The notes under the pieces were generated by a model. It saw only the letters and a program-made list of their open reading frames with translations. It made no database searches and was not told the origin of the DNA. This document shows, in pieces, positions 1 through 9,700 of a DNA stretch of 27,325 bases (the first letter of the stretch is position 1; every line of letters starts with the position of its first letter). This DNA comes from Candidatus Accumulibacter sp. UBA704 (GTDB taxonomy: Bacteria > Pseudomonadota > Gammaproteobacteria > Burkholderiales > Rhodocyclaceae). The translations under genes were made by a program, and so were the position numbers. Location of the stretch: positions 1 through 27,325 of the forward strand of contig DBMG01000113.1 in NCBI GenBank assembly GCA_002304785.1, read 5' to 3'.

Positions 1-94
1 GTTTCTCGTCAGCCAGCCCGTTGACAGCCCAGAAGGCGGCTAGCAGGACCGACAGCCGGGCCAACCCCGGCGCAACGAATTGTCTCTTCGACAT
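1..94 (-). CDS. Secreted protein, N-terminal fragment (cut by window edge)
   Basis: Only the first 31 codons are inside the window. An ATG at 94-92 on the minus strand follows a good ribosome binding site (AGGGAG about 5 bases upstream). The translation starts MSKRQFVAPGLARL and continues into a hydrophobic stretch ending in NGLADEK. This has the basic N-region, hydrophobic core and small-residue cleavage site of a Sec signal peptide, probably cut after NGLA. The mature protein lies outside the window, so its function cannot be named. It is the next gene downstream of aas on the same strand, 157 bases away, and may or may not share its transcript. The call rests on start, RBS and signal peptide only. 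Confidence 0.6.
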   Translation of the reverse strand, partial: MSKRQFVAPGLARLSVLLAAFWAVNGLADEK

Positions 95-251
95 TTTTCT
101 CCCTTTCGATGATTGAACAACACGCACGATCCCGGCCGCTCGTCGGCTTGTTTTGGTACGCATACGGCACGGCTCGCCGCAGGATCTCCACCGCTCCCCC
201 AAGCAAATCCCAAGCCAATGACATCCGTCCGCCCGTCCGGCGGCGCTCGAG

Positions 252-2384
252 TCAGGCCAGGGCGTTCTCTGCCAAGGCTTTCAGAGCAACATAGTCTGTT
301 TTACCGGTCCCTAGCAAGGGAATTTCCTTCAGCACCCGGATGGTGCGGGGCACGGCCAGTTCCGGGGCGCCGAGCGCGCGTGCGGCGGTGACGAGGCGTT
401 CGCGGCTCAGGTCCGCGGCGGTGGTGAACAGCACCAGGGCCTCGCCCTTGCCCGGGTCGGGGCGTGCCGATGAGGCGTGGGAAAATCCGGGCGCGGCAGC
501 GTTGGCGATGCTCTCGACGATCTCCAGCGAAATCATCTCGCCGGCGATCTTGGCGAATCGCTTCTGGCGCCCGAGGATGCGCACGTAGCCTTCGTCATCG
601 ACGTCGACGATGTCGCCGGTCGCGTACCATCCCGCGCCGATCGCGGCGGGCTGCTGGATCACGCCGGGCTTGTCGAACAGGTAGTACCCGCTCATCACGT
701 TCGGCCCCCTGACGTGCAGGGATCCGCCATGCGCGATGCCGGCAATCGGTTCGAGTTCGTGCTCCATCCCTGGCAACAACTGGCCTACCGTGCCGTTCCT
801 GTAGGCCATCGGTACGTTGACGGCGACGACCGGTGCGCATTCGGTGACGCCGTAGCCTTCGAGGATGCGGATGCCGAACTTGTCGATCCACAGCCGACGC
901 ACGTCGTCCGATAGCTTTTCCGCGCCGGCGACGACGTAACGCAGCCGTCCGAAATCGTAGGGATGGGCGTATTTGCCGTAGTTGGCAAGGAAGGTCGAGG
1001 TGCCGAACAGGACCGTGCAGTCGCGGTCGTAGACGACCTCGGGAACGACGCGGTAATGCAGGGGGTTGGGATAGAGGAAGACCTGGCAACCGGAAACGAG
1101 CGGTAGCAGCACGCCGCACGTGAGTCCGAAGGAGTGGAACAGCGGCAGTGCCATCATGAATTTGTCGCGCGGCATGAAGTCCGCCACGGCCCGGATCTGG
1201 GCGACGTTGGCGAGCAGCGAGGCGTGCGTGTGCACGACGCCCTTGGGTTTGCCTTCCGACCCGGAAGTGAACAGCACTAGCGCCGGATCGTTCGGCGATT
1301 GCGGCAACGCGACGCGGCGCGGGAAGGCGAGCCCCCAGAAAATCCGTAGTTTGTCGACCGGACCGAGCGTGCCGCGGAAGTCTTCGAGATAGCGGACGTT
1401 GACGCTGCCGAGTTGGGCAATCACCAGAGCAAGACGCGCCTTTTCGACAAAGGCGCGCGAGGTGATCACGCAGCGGATGCCGGCAGCCGTGCAGGCGGCG
1501 CGCAGGCCGTCGGCGCCGGCGGTGTAGTTGAGCATGGCGGGAATGCGGCGTCCGGATGAGAGCGCCATGACCAGTGCCGGCGTCGCCGCCGCGCTCGGCG
1601 TGAGAATCCCGACGACCTCGTCGGGCTGCGTGAAGCGGTCGATCACCTGGCGCAATCCCAAGGTCATTTTGAGCAGGGAGCCGTAGGTTTCCTGGCGTAG
1701 GCGGATGTCTTCCACCAGGCCATAGTCGCGGCCGAAGGTCGCCATGCCATCGAGGAAACCGTCGTAGATCGTTCGTTCCGGGCGCGACGCGACCAGCATG
1801 TCGAGCAGGATGCGGCGCATCGCCTCGCCGGCACGATGATGGCGTTCCTTGGCCGAAGGCTGCTCGGGCATCGCGATCGAGCGGCGTGGGTGAATGGTGA
1901 TGGTGATTTTCGGGAACAGCTGCAGCGGATAGATCCCCGCCAATCGTCCGAAGTAGCTGCGTGCCGCGCCGTCGATGTGTACCGGCACAATGGTGGCTCC
2001 GGTTTTCGCCGCGACGAAGGCGGCGCCGTCGTAGACCTTCATCAGCGCTCCGGTGCGGGTGATGCGTCCTTCCGGGAAAATGACAACCGGTTGGCCGCTC
2101 TCGACCAGCTTGACGATCTGCTTGACCGCCAGCGGATTCGTCGGCTCGATGTCCAGATGCGGGATGAACGAAAGCAGGAAGCGGAAGAACGAGCGGTCGG
2201 TGATCTGTTTGTGCACCACATAGACAGCGTCGACCGGCATGGTCAGTCCGAGCAGCAAGCCGTCGATGAACGATTCGTGGTTGGCCACGATCAGCGTGCG
2301 GGTGTTGTGAAACACCGAAGTGTCGCCGCGCAGTTCGACCCGGAACAGCAGTTTGAGCAAGAGGCGCAGAATGATCCTGAACAT
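252..2384 (-). CDS. aas: Bifunctional acyl-ACP synthetase / 2-acyl-glycerophosphoethanolamine acyltransferase (Aas-like)
   Basis: 710 residues, close to the roughly 719 of E. coli Aas. Residues 1 to about 200 form a PlsC-type acyltransferase: the catalytic HX4D motif is NHESFID (His36, Asp41) and FPEGR is at about 103-107. The rest is an AMP-forming adenylate ligase: the P-loop-like LFTSGSEGKPKG is at about 368, then EGYGVTE, then YATGD near 585. The conserved catalytic lysine is in GTGKTDY near 695. The family activates fatty acids onto acyl carrier protein and re-acylates lysophospholipid at the inner membrane, recycling lipids. No LplT-like transporter domain is fused. The gene lies 36 bases downstream of a ceramidase-like membrane protein on the same strand, suggesting a lipid-remodelling unit. 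The ATG at 2384 gives the full family N-terminus. Confidence 0.9.
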   Translation of the reverse strand: MFRIILRLLLKLLFRVELRGDTSVFHNTRTLIVANHESFIDGLLLGLTMPVDAVYVVHKQITDRSFFRFLLSFIPHLDIEPTNPLAVKQIVKLVESGQPVVIFPEGRITRTGALMKVYDGAAFVAAKTGATIVPVHIDGAARSYFGRLAGIYPLQLFPKITITIHPRRSIAMPEQPSAKERHHRAGEAMRRILLDMLVASRPERTIYDGFLDGMATFGRDYGLVEDIRLRQETYGSLLKMTLGLRQVIDRFTQPDEVVGILTPSAAATPALVMALSSGRRIPAMLNYTAGADGLRAACTAAGIRCVITSRAFVEKARLALVIAQLGSVNVRYLEDFRGTLGPVDKLRIFWGLAFPRRVALPQSPNDPALVLFTSGSEGKPKGVVHTHASLLANVAQIRAVADFMPRDKFMMALPLFHSFGLTCGVLLPLVSGCQVFLYPNPLHYRVVPEVVYDRDCTVLFGTSTFLANYGKYAHPYDFGRLRYVVAGAEKLSDDVRRLWIDKFGIRILEGYGVTECAPVVAVNVPMAYRNGTVGQLLPGMEHELEPIAGIAHGGSLHVRGPNVMSGYYLFDKPGVIQQPAAIGAGWYATGDIVDVDDEGYVRILGRQKRFAKIAGEMISLEIVESIANAAAPGFSHASSARPDPGKGEALVLFTTAADLSRERLVTAARALGAPELAVPRTIRVLKEIPLLGTGKTDYVALKALAENALA

Positions 2385-2420
2385 GTCTTTTCCCGTGATG
2401 ATGTCGTGACTATCGTTTGC

Positions 2421-3182
2421 TCATGCGTTGGCCGGACGGACGCGCCAGGACAGCCGGGCCACGATGACTGCGGCGGCGGCCGTCGCCAGCAGGTGCTTAA
2501 TCGTGTGCCCCGTCAGCAGGCCCGTCGCGGCGGCGATCTGGTGATCGTACAACTCGGCGGCCTTGGCGATGGCATAGAGTAGCAGAGCCGCGCCGAACGA
2601 CAAACGATCCGCCGCGGGCTCCCGGTACAGCCACTGCCACAAGGGAATGAGCAGCATCGGCAACGCCTGGAGCAACAGGTAGGGGCGCAGGTCTCCGTTG
2701 CCCGCCAGTTCCGTAACGTGCCACCACACGACGCTGTAGATCGCCAGCAGCGCCAGCCAGGCGGTCAGCACGGCGCTGGATTGGCCCTTGGCATCGCCCC
2801 AGACGCCGGCGAGCAGACCGCCGCAGGCCAGCGCGATGGGCAGTCGGTCCCAGACCAGGCGTGCGTTGTCCGGCGCCAGATGATAGTAGCCGGAGCCGAA
2901 TGCGGTGAGGAACATTCCGAAGAGGAACAGGCGATATCCGGCCCAGCCGCAGGCCAGGCCGGCGTCGTGGCGCGCGCGCGGCAGCGCGCAGGCGCCCCAG
3001 ACGGCGACCAGGGCGAACCCGATGTTGGAGGCGACGTCGGCGAAATGCGGGATGCCCAGGGCGACCTGCTGGTCGGCAAAGTTGTGGTAATCCGGCCATT
3101 GCGCGATCGGGCCGTACCAGAGCGCGGCGCCGACGAGCAGCCCGACTACGGCGAACGGAAGATGCTGGCGTGCGATTTTCAT
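2421..3182 (-). CDS. CREST-superfamily (alkaline ceramidase-like) integral membrane protein
   Basis: 253 residues with about seven hydrophobic segments and short loops. Three motifs characteristic of the CREST superfamily of membrane metal-dependent hydrolases are visible in order: a Ser/His pair in GSGYYH, an Asp in VWDRLP, and a C-terminal HxxxH in GHTIKH. In alkaline ceramidases and PAQR receptors these residues bind zinc and form an amide-hydrolase site. The true substrate in this bacterium cannot be read from sequence; a lipid amide is a reasonable guess, given that aas is the next gene, 36 bases away. The ATG at 3182 has a strong RBS (AAGGAG, spacing about 5). It is divergent from an XRE-type regulator that could control it. 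Family assignment is fairly secure, function is not. Confidence 0.7.
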   Translation of the reverse strand: MKIARQHLPFAVVGLLVGAALWYGPIAQWPDYHNFADQQVALGIPHFADVASNIGFALVAVWGACALPRARHDAGLACGWAGYRLFLFGMFLTAFGSGYYHLAPDNARLVWDRLPIALACGGLLAGVWGDAKGQSSAVLTAWLALLAIYSVVWWHVTELAGNGDLRPYLLLQALPMLLIPLWQWLYREPAADRLSFGAALLLYAIAKAAELYDHQIAAATGLLTGHTIKHLLATAAAAVIVARLSWRVRPANA

Positions 3183-3258
3183 GTTTTCTCCTTTCCTGAG
3201 ACAGCGTCGATGTGACGGTGTGCGCAGGATGTGGGGAGACCTTGAAAAAATAAACTAA

Positions 3259-3285
3259 TTTACAAATAGAATAGATGTTTATAAT
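3259..3285 (+). promoter_or_regulatory. Candidate sigma-70 promoter in AT-rich divergent region
   Basis: TTTACA at 3259-3264 and a perfect TATAAT at 3280-3285 are separated by 15 bases, shorter than the ideal 17. Transcription would start near 3292 and give a leader of about 24 bases for the regulator at 3316. The stretch from about 3240 to 3315 is strikingly A/T-rich compared with its GC-rich surroundings. It lies between two divergent genes, so it probably serves both. Confidence 0.4.
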
Positions 3286-3315
3286 AAAAAGTATCGAAAT
3301 ATTACTCTTTATGTT

Positions 3316-4047
3316 ATGGGCGAGATTGGTCAATTGGTCAGGACGCTGAAGAAGCGCCTGAAGATCCAGGGGGTTACCTATCGTGAACTGGCAGCCGCGA
3401 TCGGCTTGTCGGAAGCGAGCGTCAAACGCATGTTTGCCGGCCAGCGCTTCACGCTGGAACGCCTGGTGGAAATCAGCAATTTCCTGGGGTTTACCTTGGC
3501 CGAACTGGCACAGGAAGCCGTCGTGACGGAAAACCTGGTACATACGCTGAGCGAGGCGCAGGAGGCGGAACTGGTGTCGGATCGCAAGCTTCTGCTGGTC
3601 GCCATCTGCTCGCTCAATCACTGGTCGGTGCAGGACACCATTTCCACGTATCGCATCACCGAAGCCGAATGCATCCAGCGTCTGGCGCAACTCGATCGGC
3701 TGCGCCTGATCTCGCTGTTGCCGGGAAACCGCATCCGCCTCAACGTGGCGCGGGATTTCGACTGGCGCGTGAAGGGGCCGATCCGCGGGTTTTTCCGGGA
3801 ACACGGCCTGCACGATTTCCTGGACAGCGATTTTGCGCTGGATGACGAAACGATGTCGTTTTCGCATGCCATGCTGACCGAAGCAGCGATTGCCAAGGTG
3901 CTGGCTGAACTGCGCCGGTTACGCCAGCGCTTTGCCGAGTTGCACGAAGAGAGCCTGGCCGCGCCGCTCTCCAGACGGCGCGGCGTCGGCATGCTGCTGG
4001 CCATGCGCGAGTGGGAGATCGGGGTTTTCAGCGCGTTGCGGCGCTGA
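3316..4047 (+). CDS. XRE/Cro-CI-type helix-turn-helix transcriptional regulator
   Basis: 243 residues. The N-terminal 65 residues are a lambda-repressor-like HTH: GVTYRELAAAIGLSEASVKR forms the scaffold and recognition helices, followed by ERLVEISNFLGFTLAELAQ. The remaining roughly 175 residues carry no domain I recognise. They include a winged-helix-like stretch (TYRITEAECIQRLAQLDRLRL) and an amphipathic helical region rich in Arg and Leu near 195-215. The ATG at 3316 has no convincing Shine-Dalgarno sequence, so translation may be weak or nearly leaderless. The gene is divergent from the ceramidase-like/aas run and may regulate it. It ends 5 bases from the convergent HAD gene. DNA-binding function is well supported; target and signal are unknown. 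Confidence 0.8.
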   Translation: MGEIGQLVRTLKKRLKIQGVTYRELAAAIGLSEASVKRMFAGQRFTLERLVEISNFLGFTLAELAQEAVVTENLVHTLSEAQEAELVSDRKLLLVAICSLNHWSVQDTISTYRITEAECIQRLAQLDRLRLISLLPGNRIRLNVARDFDWRVKGPIRGFFREHGLHDFLDSDFALDDETMSFSHAMLTEAAIAKVLAELRRLRQRFAELHEESLAAPLSRRRGVGMLLAMREWEIGVFSALRR

Positions 4048-4052
4048 GCCGA

Positions 4053-4841
4053 TCAGGCGCTGTTGGCCTGGGCGAGCTCCTCGAGCATGCGGGCGATGCC
4101 GTCGAGATGCAGGGCCGGCGCGACGCGGTCGGCGATGGCCTTCAGGTCCGGATGACCGTTGTCCATGGCGATGCCGAGGCCGACGCCCTGCAGCATCTGC
4201 ATGTCGTTCAGGCCGTCGCCGAAGGCGATGGCCTGCTCCGGTGTGAAGCCGGTCTGGGCCATCACCCACTGGCACCCCGTCCATTTGTTGACGCCCTGCA
4301 ACTGCACATCCACGGCCCAGCGGTGCCAGCGCACGATGGTGAACTCGGGGAAACGCTCGCCGATGGCCGGAATCAGCGTCGGATCGAGCGTTTCGTCGTA
4401 GAACAGCCAGCCCTGGTAGGTATCGCGCTGCAGATAAAAGGCGTCCTCGGACTGGTAAGGCATGGCCACGGTGTCGAGCGGAGCGGTCGTCATCGGCACC
4501 TGCGCGCTGAGAAATCCCGAGGTTCCGTCATTCACACCGAAATGGTGGCCTTGCGCCGCCATCCAGTCGAACAGCGCGACGAGCCGTTGCCGGGGCAGCG
4601 GAATGCTTAACACTTCTTTTTCGCCATGCAGGATGCGCGCGCCATTCTGGGTGATCGCGTAGGTCGGCCGCACCTGATCGATGAACGGCTTGGCGTGCCC
4701 GTGCGCGCGCCCGGTGGCGACCACCACCGTATGTCCTTCCTGCTTGAGTTCGTCGATGGCCGAGAGTGCCGAGGGCGGGATGGTCAGCGTGCGGTGGTCG
4801 AGCAGCGTGTTGTCGATGTCGAAGAAATAGATGTTGGCCAT
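4053..4841 (-). CDS. HAD superfamily Cof-type (class IIB) phosphatase
   Basis: 262 residues from the ATG at 4841. HAD motif I is FFDIDNTLLD at residues 7-16, with nucleophile Asp8 and general acid Asp10. Motif II is in VVATGRA, the motif III lysine is in GVNKWTG, and motif IV is GDGLNDMQM. A large C2-type cap lies between motifs II and III. This is the architecture of Cof/YidA/SupH-like sugar-phosphate or cofactor phosphatases; the substrate cannot be predicted. A longer open frame continues to 4910 but would overlap the end of prfC and begins with a non-conserved basic extension. The ATG at 4841 puts motif I at the usual place and has AGGA about 8 bases upstream. It starts 14 bases after the prfC stop, so the two are probably co-transcribed. 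Confidence 0.85.
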   Translation of the reverse strand: MANIYFFDIDNTLLDHRTLTIPPSALSAIDELKQEGHTVVVATGRAHGHAKPFIDQVRPTYAITQNGARILHGEKEVLSIPLPRQRLVALFDWMAAQGHHFGVNDGTSGFLSAQVPMTTAPLDTVAMPYQSEDAFYLQRDTYQGWLFYDETLDPTLIPAIGERFPEFTIVRWHRWAVDVQLQGVNKWTGCQWVMAQTGFTPEQAIAFGDGLNDMQMLQGVGLGIAMDNGHPDLKAIADRVAPALHLDGIARMLEELAQANSA

Positions 4842-4855
4842 GGCGGTCCTGCCGA

Positions 4856-6466
4856 TCAGCGAAGCACCTGCCCGTGTTCGCGCGAGGCGTGGAAGCCGAC
4901 CTTGGTCCATTTTTCGCGCGTGACGTCCAGGTTGTAGCGCGTGCTGGCGAGATACACCAGGTTGCCGTCCACGTCCTTGGCCATGCGGTGCTGCTGTTCG
5001 CGCTCGAAGTTCTTGCGCGTCAGTTCATCCGGGAAGGTCAGCCAGCGCGCGGTATGGATGTCCGCCGGCTCGAAGATGGCGTCGACCTTGTATTCGGTCT
5101 GCAGGCGCTGGGCAACGACCTCGAACTGCAGGACGCCGACGGCGCCGAGCAGCAATGCGCCGGTGGCCAGGTTCTCGAAGACCTGGATGGCGCCTTCCTC
5201 CCCGAGTTCCTGCAAGCCTTTCTGCAGTTGCTTGCTCTTCAGCGGATCGCGCAGGCGTGCCGCGCGGAAGAGTTCGGGCGAGAAGTAGGGGATGCCCTTG
5301 AAGCCGAGCGTTTCGCCCTCGGTCAGTGTGTCGCCGATATGCAGTTGGCCGTGGTTGTGGATGCCGATGATGTCGCCGGCGACGGCGTCTTCCATCAGCA
5401 CGCGTTCGTTGGCCATGAAGGTCAGCGCGTTGGCCAGCTTCATCTCGCGGTCCATGCGCACGTGCTTGACCTTCATGCCCGAGGTGTATCGTCCCGAGCA
5501 GACGCGGAAGAAGGCGATGCGGTCACGGTGCTTGGGGTCCATGTTGGCCTGGATCTTGAACACAAAGCCGGAGAATGCCGATTCGGCCGGTTCGACCATG
5601 CGTGTGCCTGCATCGCGCGGCTGCGGTGGCGGGGCCCAGTCGAGGAGTGCCTGCAGGATTTCCTGCACGCCGAAGTTGTTGATCCCGGAGCCGAAGAATA
5701 CAGGGGTCTGTTGGCCGGCCAGGAAGTCGACGAGGTCGAACGGGCTGCTGGCGCTGCGGATCAGGTCCACGTCCTCGCGCAGTTTGCCGACTTCCAGCGG
5801 AAACTGCTGGTCCAGGAAAGCATTGTCGATGCCGTCGATCTTCTCGGCCTCGGTCCGCTTTTCCTCACCGGGAGAGAAACGCAGCAGGCTGTCATCGCCG
5901 AGGTGATAGACGCCGCGGAACGTCTTCCCCATGCCGATCGGCCAGGTGATCGGCGCGCATTCGATGTTCAGCACATCCTCGATTTCCTCGAGCAGTTCGA
6001 AGGGCTCGCGCACCTCGCGGTCGAATTTGTTGACGAAAGTAATGATCGGCGTGTTGCGCATGCGGCACACGTCGAGCAGCTTGATCGTCTGCGCCTCGAC
6101 GCCCTTGGCGGCGTCGATGACCATCACTGCGGCATCGACGGCAGTCAGCACGCGGTACGTGTCTTCGGAAAAATCCTGGTGGCCCGGCGTGTCGAGCAGG
6201 TTGATCGTGTGTTCCCGGTACTCGAACTGCATCACCGAGCTGGTGACCGAAATGCCGCGCTGCTTCTCGACTTCCATCCAGTCGGAGGTCGCGTGGCGCG
6301 CGCTCTTGCGACTCTTGACCGTCCCGGCCAGCTGAATGGCCCCGCCGAAGAGCAGCAGTTTTTCTGTCAGCGTCGTCTTGCCGGCGTCCGGGTGGGAAAT
6401 GATGGCGAACGTGCGGCGCTTGGCGACATCGCGCAGGATTTCGGGGGGAAAAGGGGACGAACTCAT
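4856..6466 (-). CDS. prfC: Peptide chain release factor 3 (RF3)
   Basis: 536 residues from the ATG at 6466 (E. coli RF3 has 529). RF3 is a cytosolic translational GTPase that removes RF1 or RF2 from the ribosome after peptide release. The G domain shows the P-loop ISHPDAGKTT at about 23-32, switch II DTPGHQDFSEDTYR, and the guanine-specificity NKFDR. The HPDAGK variant and the FSEDTYR stretch distinguish RF3 from EF-G. The C-terminal beta-barrel and RF3-specific domain are complete, ending SREHGQVLR. The open frame extends to 6643, but the extra 59 residues are rich in Arg, Gly and Pro and resemble no RF3, so the start is placed at MSSSPFPPEI. The RBS for this ATG is poor. It is followed after 14 bases by the HAD phosphatase. 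Confidence 0.95.
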   Translation of the reverse strand: MSSSPFPPEILRDVAKRRTFAIISHPDAGKTTLTEKLLLFGGAIQLAGTVKSRKSARHATSDWMEVEKQRGISVTSSVMQFEYREHTINLLDTPGHQDFSEDTYRVLTAVDAAVMVIDAAKGVEAQTIKLLDVCRMRNTPIITFVNKFDREVREPFELLEEIEDVLNIECAPITWPIGMGKTFRGVYHLGDDSLLRFSPGEEKRTEAEKIDGIDNAFLDQQFPLEVGKLREDVDLIRSASSPFDLVDFLAGQQTPVFFGSGINNFGVQEILQALLDWAPPPQPRDAGTRMVEPAESAFSGFVFKIQANMDPKHRDRIAFFRVCSGRYTSGMKVKHVRMDREMKLANALTFMANERVLMEDAVAGDIIGIHNHGQLHIGDTLTEGETLGFKGIPYFSPELFRAARLRDPLKSKQLQKGLQELGEEGAIQVFENLATGALLLGAVGVLQFEVVAQRLQTEYKVDAIFEPADIHTARWLTFPDELTRKNFEREQQHRMAKDVDGNLVYLASTRYNLDVTREKWTKVGFHASREHGQVLR

Positions 6467-6752
6467 CGGTGAGGATTCCACTGCAAAAAACAGAAAGCCG
6501 CCAGATGGGAAGAACCCCGTGGGCGGCGTCAATCCGCAACTATAGCAAGACTTGGCTTTGGCCGGAATCCGGATATGGAGTTTTCCGGCAGAGTGTGGCA
6601 GCCCGGACTCTCTGCAACGCCTGCGATGGCCCTTTCGGGGCAATTCCGGTGATTCCTGCGTTCAATGCTGCTACAGTATCCACGGCGGCTTTCGCAAAAT
6701 AATCGAACGATGCAGCCGAAAAAAAACCGAGCTTCCAGTTCCGGAAAACCGC
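6467..6752. other. Divergent intergenic region with a leader hairpin on the prfC side
   Basis: 286 bases separate prfC and the divergent cyclic-di-GMP gene. A 6-bp GC stem (GCCGCC at 6497-6502 with GGCGGC at 6522-6527) lies just upstream of prfC. Further out, a TATAGT at 6544-6539 on the minus strand could be the prfC -10 element, although no good -35 stands 17 bases before it. The hairpin would then sit in the prfC leader. It has no T-tract, so it is not an intrinsic terminator. No clear promoter was found for the plus-strand gene. Confidence 0.25.
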
Positions 6753-9700
6753 ATGGGCAAGCCTGTTCTTCTGTTGAATTCTCTCAAGACCCGACTGGTT
6801 CTCGGCTCGCTGGCCATCTTCCTGGCCAGCTTGTGGTCGCTGTCGTTCTATGTCAGCCACACCTTGCGCATCGATATGGAGCGGCTGCTCGGCGAGCAAC
6901 AGTTTTCCACGGTATCCCTCGTGGCGGACCGAATCGATCATGAATTCGAGGATCGGATCGCCTGGCTTGAAGAAGCCGCGCGGCAGGCCGAGAGAGCGAT
7001 GCCGGAGGGGCCGGGCGCCGTCCAGGCACATCTCGAGGGCTGGGGGAACCTGTTTGCCCAGTTCAACGGCGGAACCTTCGTGACCGGAGTGGATGGAACG
7101 GCGATTGCTGCAATACCGCTTTCCTCGAACCGGGTCGGCGTCAACTACATGGATCGGGACTATCTGATCAGGGCGCTCAAGGGCGGGGAGGTGGCGATCG
7201 GTTCGCCGGTGATGGGGCGGACGTCGAAGACTCCCGTGATCGTCGTGGCTGTTCCCTTGCGCGGTGAACGGCGGGAGATCATCGGTGCCGTGACCGGCGT
7301 GATCAATATGGCCGAACCGAATTTCCTCGATCATGCCACCGAAAACCAGTACGGAAGAACCGGCGGATTCCTGATGGTGGTGCCGCAGCAAAGGCTGATC
7401 GCCACCGCGACCGATAAGTCGCGCGTTATGGAGGTGATGCCGGCCGGAAAGAATCCCCTGCTCGACCGCTTCATCGACGGATACGAGGGCTACGGCGTCA
7501 CCGTCAATACGCTTGGGGTGGAGATCCTGGCGGCCGCCAAGCGGATTCCTACCTCCGGATGGTACGTGTCGGGCTATTTGCCGACCGAGGAAGCGTTTGC
7601 GCCGATCCGCGAGATGGAGCGGCGCTGGCTGCTGGCGACGATCGTCCTGACGCTGCTGGCAGCGGCGCTTTCCTGGATGCTGCTGAAGCGTCAGCTTTCA
7701 CCCCTCATGGCCGCGGCGGAATCGTTGGCGGCGATGTCGGATACGTCGCAGCCCGCGCGTCCCCTGGTCGTGATCCGGGACGACGAAATCGGCCAGCTGA
7801 TCGGGGGCTTTAACCGCCTCCTCGACGCACTGGGCCAGCGGGAATCGTTGCTCAAGCAGGTACTCGATACGTCCAGCGTGGCGATTTTCCTGGTCGACCG
7901 GGATGGGCAGATCACCCAGGCGAACGAGCGCATGGCCGAGATGTTCGGGATTTCGAGCGAGGCGCTGGTCGGCAGTGACTACGCGTCCCTGGTGCCTGTG
8001 GCCGACCGCGAGACGGCGCGACAAAAGTTGCTTCGCAGCATGGACAACGCGAATTCTTCGATTGGAGTGGACCGGCTTTTCTGCCGCGGCGACCGATCCG
8101 AATTCTGGGGGCACCTGACCGTCCGGCGCTTCGTCGACGCCCGTGGCGAGGATCGCGGGTTGGTCGGCGTGATAGCGGATATTTCGGAGCGCAAGCAAGC
8201 CGAGGAAAAGAACCAGCTCGCGGCCAGTGTCTTTTCGCATGCCCGAGAAGGGATCACTATCACCGCCGCGGACGGGACGATCATCGACGTGAATGACGCC
8301 TTCACCCGCATCACCGGCTATACCCGCGAGGAAGCGCTGGGCAAGAATCCGCGGATCATCAAGTCGAATCACCACGAGCCCGAGTTCTATGCCGCGATGT
8401 GGCGCGACCTTATCGAGAAAGGCTATTGGAACGGCGAGATCTGGAACCGGCGCAAGAGTGGCGAGTTGTATCCCGAGTTGCTCACCATCAGCGCCGTGCG
8501 TGATGAGCAGGGCCGGACATTGCACTACGTGGCGCTGTTTACCGACATCACCCCGATGAAGGAGCATGAAGAGCAACTCAGGCACATGGCGCATTTCGAT
8601 CTGCTGACCACGCTTCCCAATCGCGTGCTCCTGGGGGACCGGCTGCACCAGGCGATGTCGCAGACGTTGCGGCGCAAGCAGCTGCTGACGGTGGGTTATC
8701 TCGACCTCGATGGTTTCAAGGCCATCAACGACATGCACGGACACAAGACGGGCGACCAGTTGCTGGTCGCGCTGGCGAACCGCATGCGTCAGGCCCTGCG
8801 CGAGGGCGACACGCTGGCCCGCCTTGGGGGCGACGAGTTCGTCGTCGTGCTGAGCGATCTCGATGACGTTTCCGCCAGCCTCCCCATGCTGAACCGCCTG
8901 CTCAATGCGGCGGCGCAGCCGGTGCGTGTGGGGGAAGACGTGCTGCAGGTTTCCGCCAGCCTGGGCGTCACGTTCTATCCGCAAAGCGAAGACGTGGATG
9001 CCGATCAGCTTCTGCGTCAGGCGGACCAGGCCATGTATCAGGCCAAGTTGGCAGGCAAGAACCGCTACCAGATCTTCGATGCCGATCAGGATCGCAGTCT
9101 GCGCGGTCGTCACGAAAGCCTTGAGCGCATCCGGCGTGCGCTGGTCGATAACGAGTTCGTCCTGTACTACCAGCCCAAGGTCAATATGCGTACCGGGAAG
9201 ATGGTCGGGGCGGAAGCCTTGATCCGCTGGCAGCATCCGGACAAGGGAGTGCTGCCGCCGGCGGTGTTCCTTCCCGTGATCGAGAACCATCCGTTGTCCA
9301 TCGAGGTAGGGGAATGGGTGGTCGGCCGGGCCCTCGAACAGATCCAGGCTTGGCATGCTGCCGGACTCGAAGTCCCGGTCAGTGTCAATGTTTGCCCCCG
9401 CCAGTTGCAGCAGGTTGCCTTCGCCTCGCGCCTGCAGCAGATTCTTGCGCAGCATCCGGCTGTCAGACCCGGAGACCTGACCCTCGAAGTGTTGGAAACC
9501 AGCGCGCTGGAAGACCTTGCTGGGGTATCCGCGATCATCGAGGATTGCCAGCGACTCGGCGTGCGTTTTTCGCTCGATGATTTCGGTACCGGATATTCTT
9601 CGCTGACGTATCTGAAGCGCCTGTCCGTCGACCAGCTCAAGATCGACCAGAGTTTCGTGCGCGACATGCTCGAAGATCCGGATGACCTGACCATTCTCGA

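Noticed and set aside
229..243. CCGCC/GGCGG hairpin after aas as a terminator
   Set aside because: The stem is only 5 bp and no T-tract follows on the minus strand.
2965..3000. GCGCGC-rich run as a repeat or Z-DNA element
   Set aside because: It lies inside the ceramidase-like coding sequence and is explained by Ala/Arg codons in a GC-rich genome.
2497..3867. 456-residue minus-strand open frame
   Set aside because: It spans the AT-rich spacer and overlaps two better-supported genes in other frames; its Arg-rich C-terminus is a frame-shifted reading of the ceramidase-like gene.
4766..6472. 568-residue plus-strand open frame
   Set aside because: It lies opposite prfC, a certain gene, and has a low-complexity composition typical of antisense frames.
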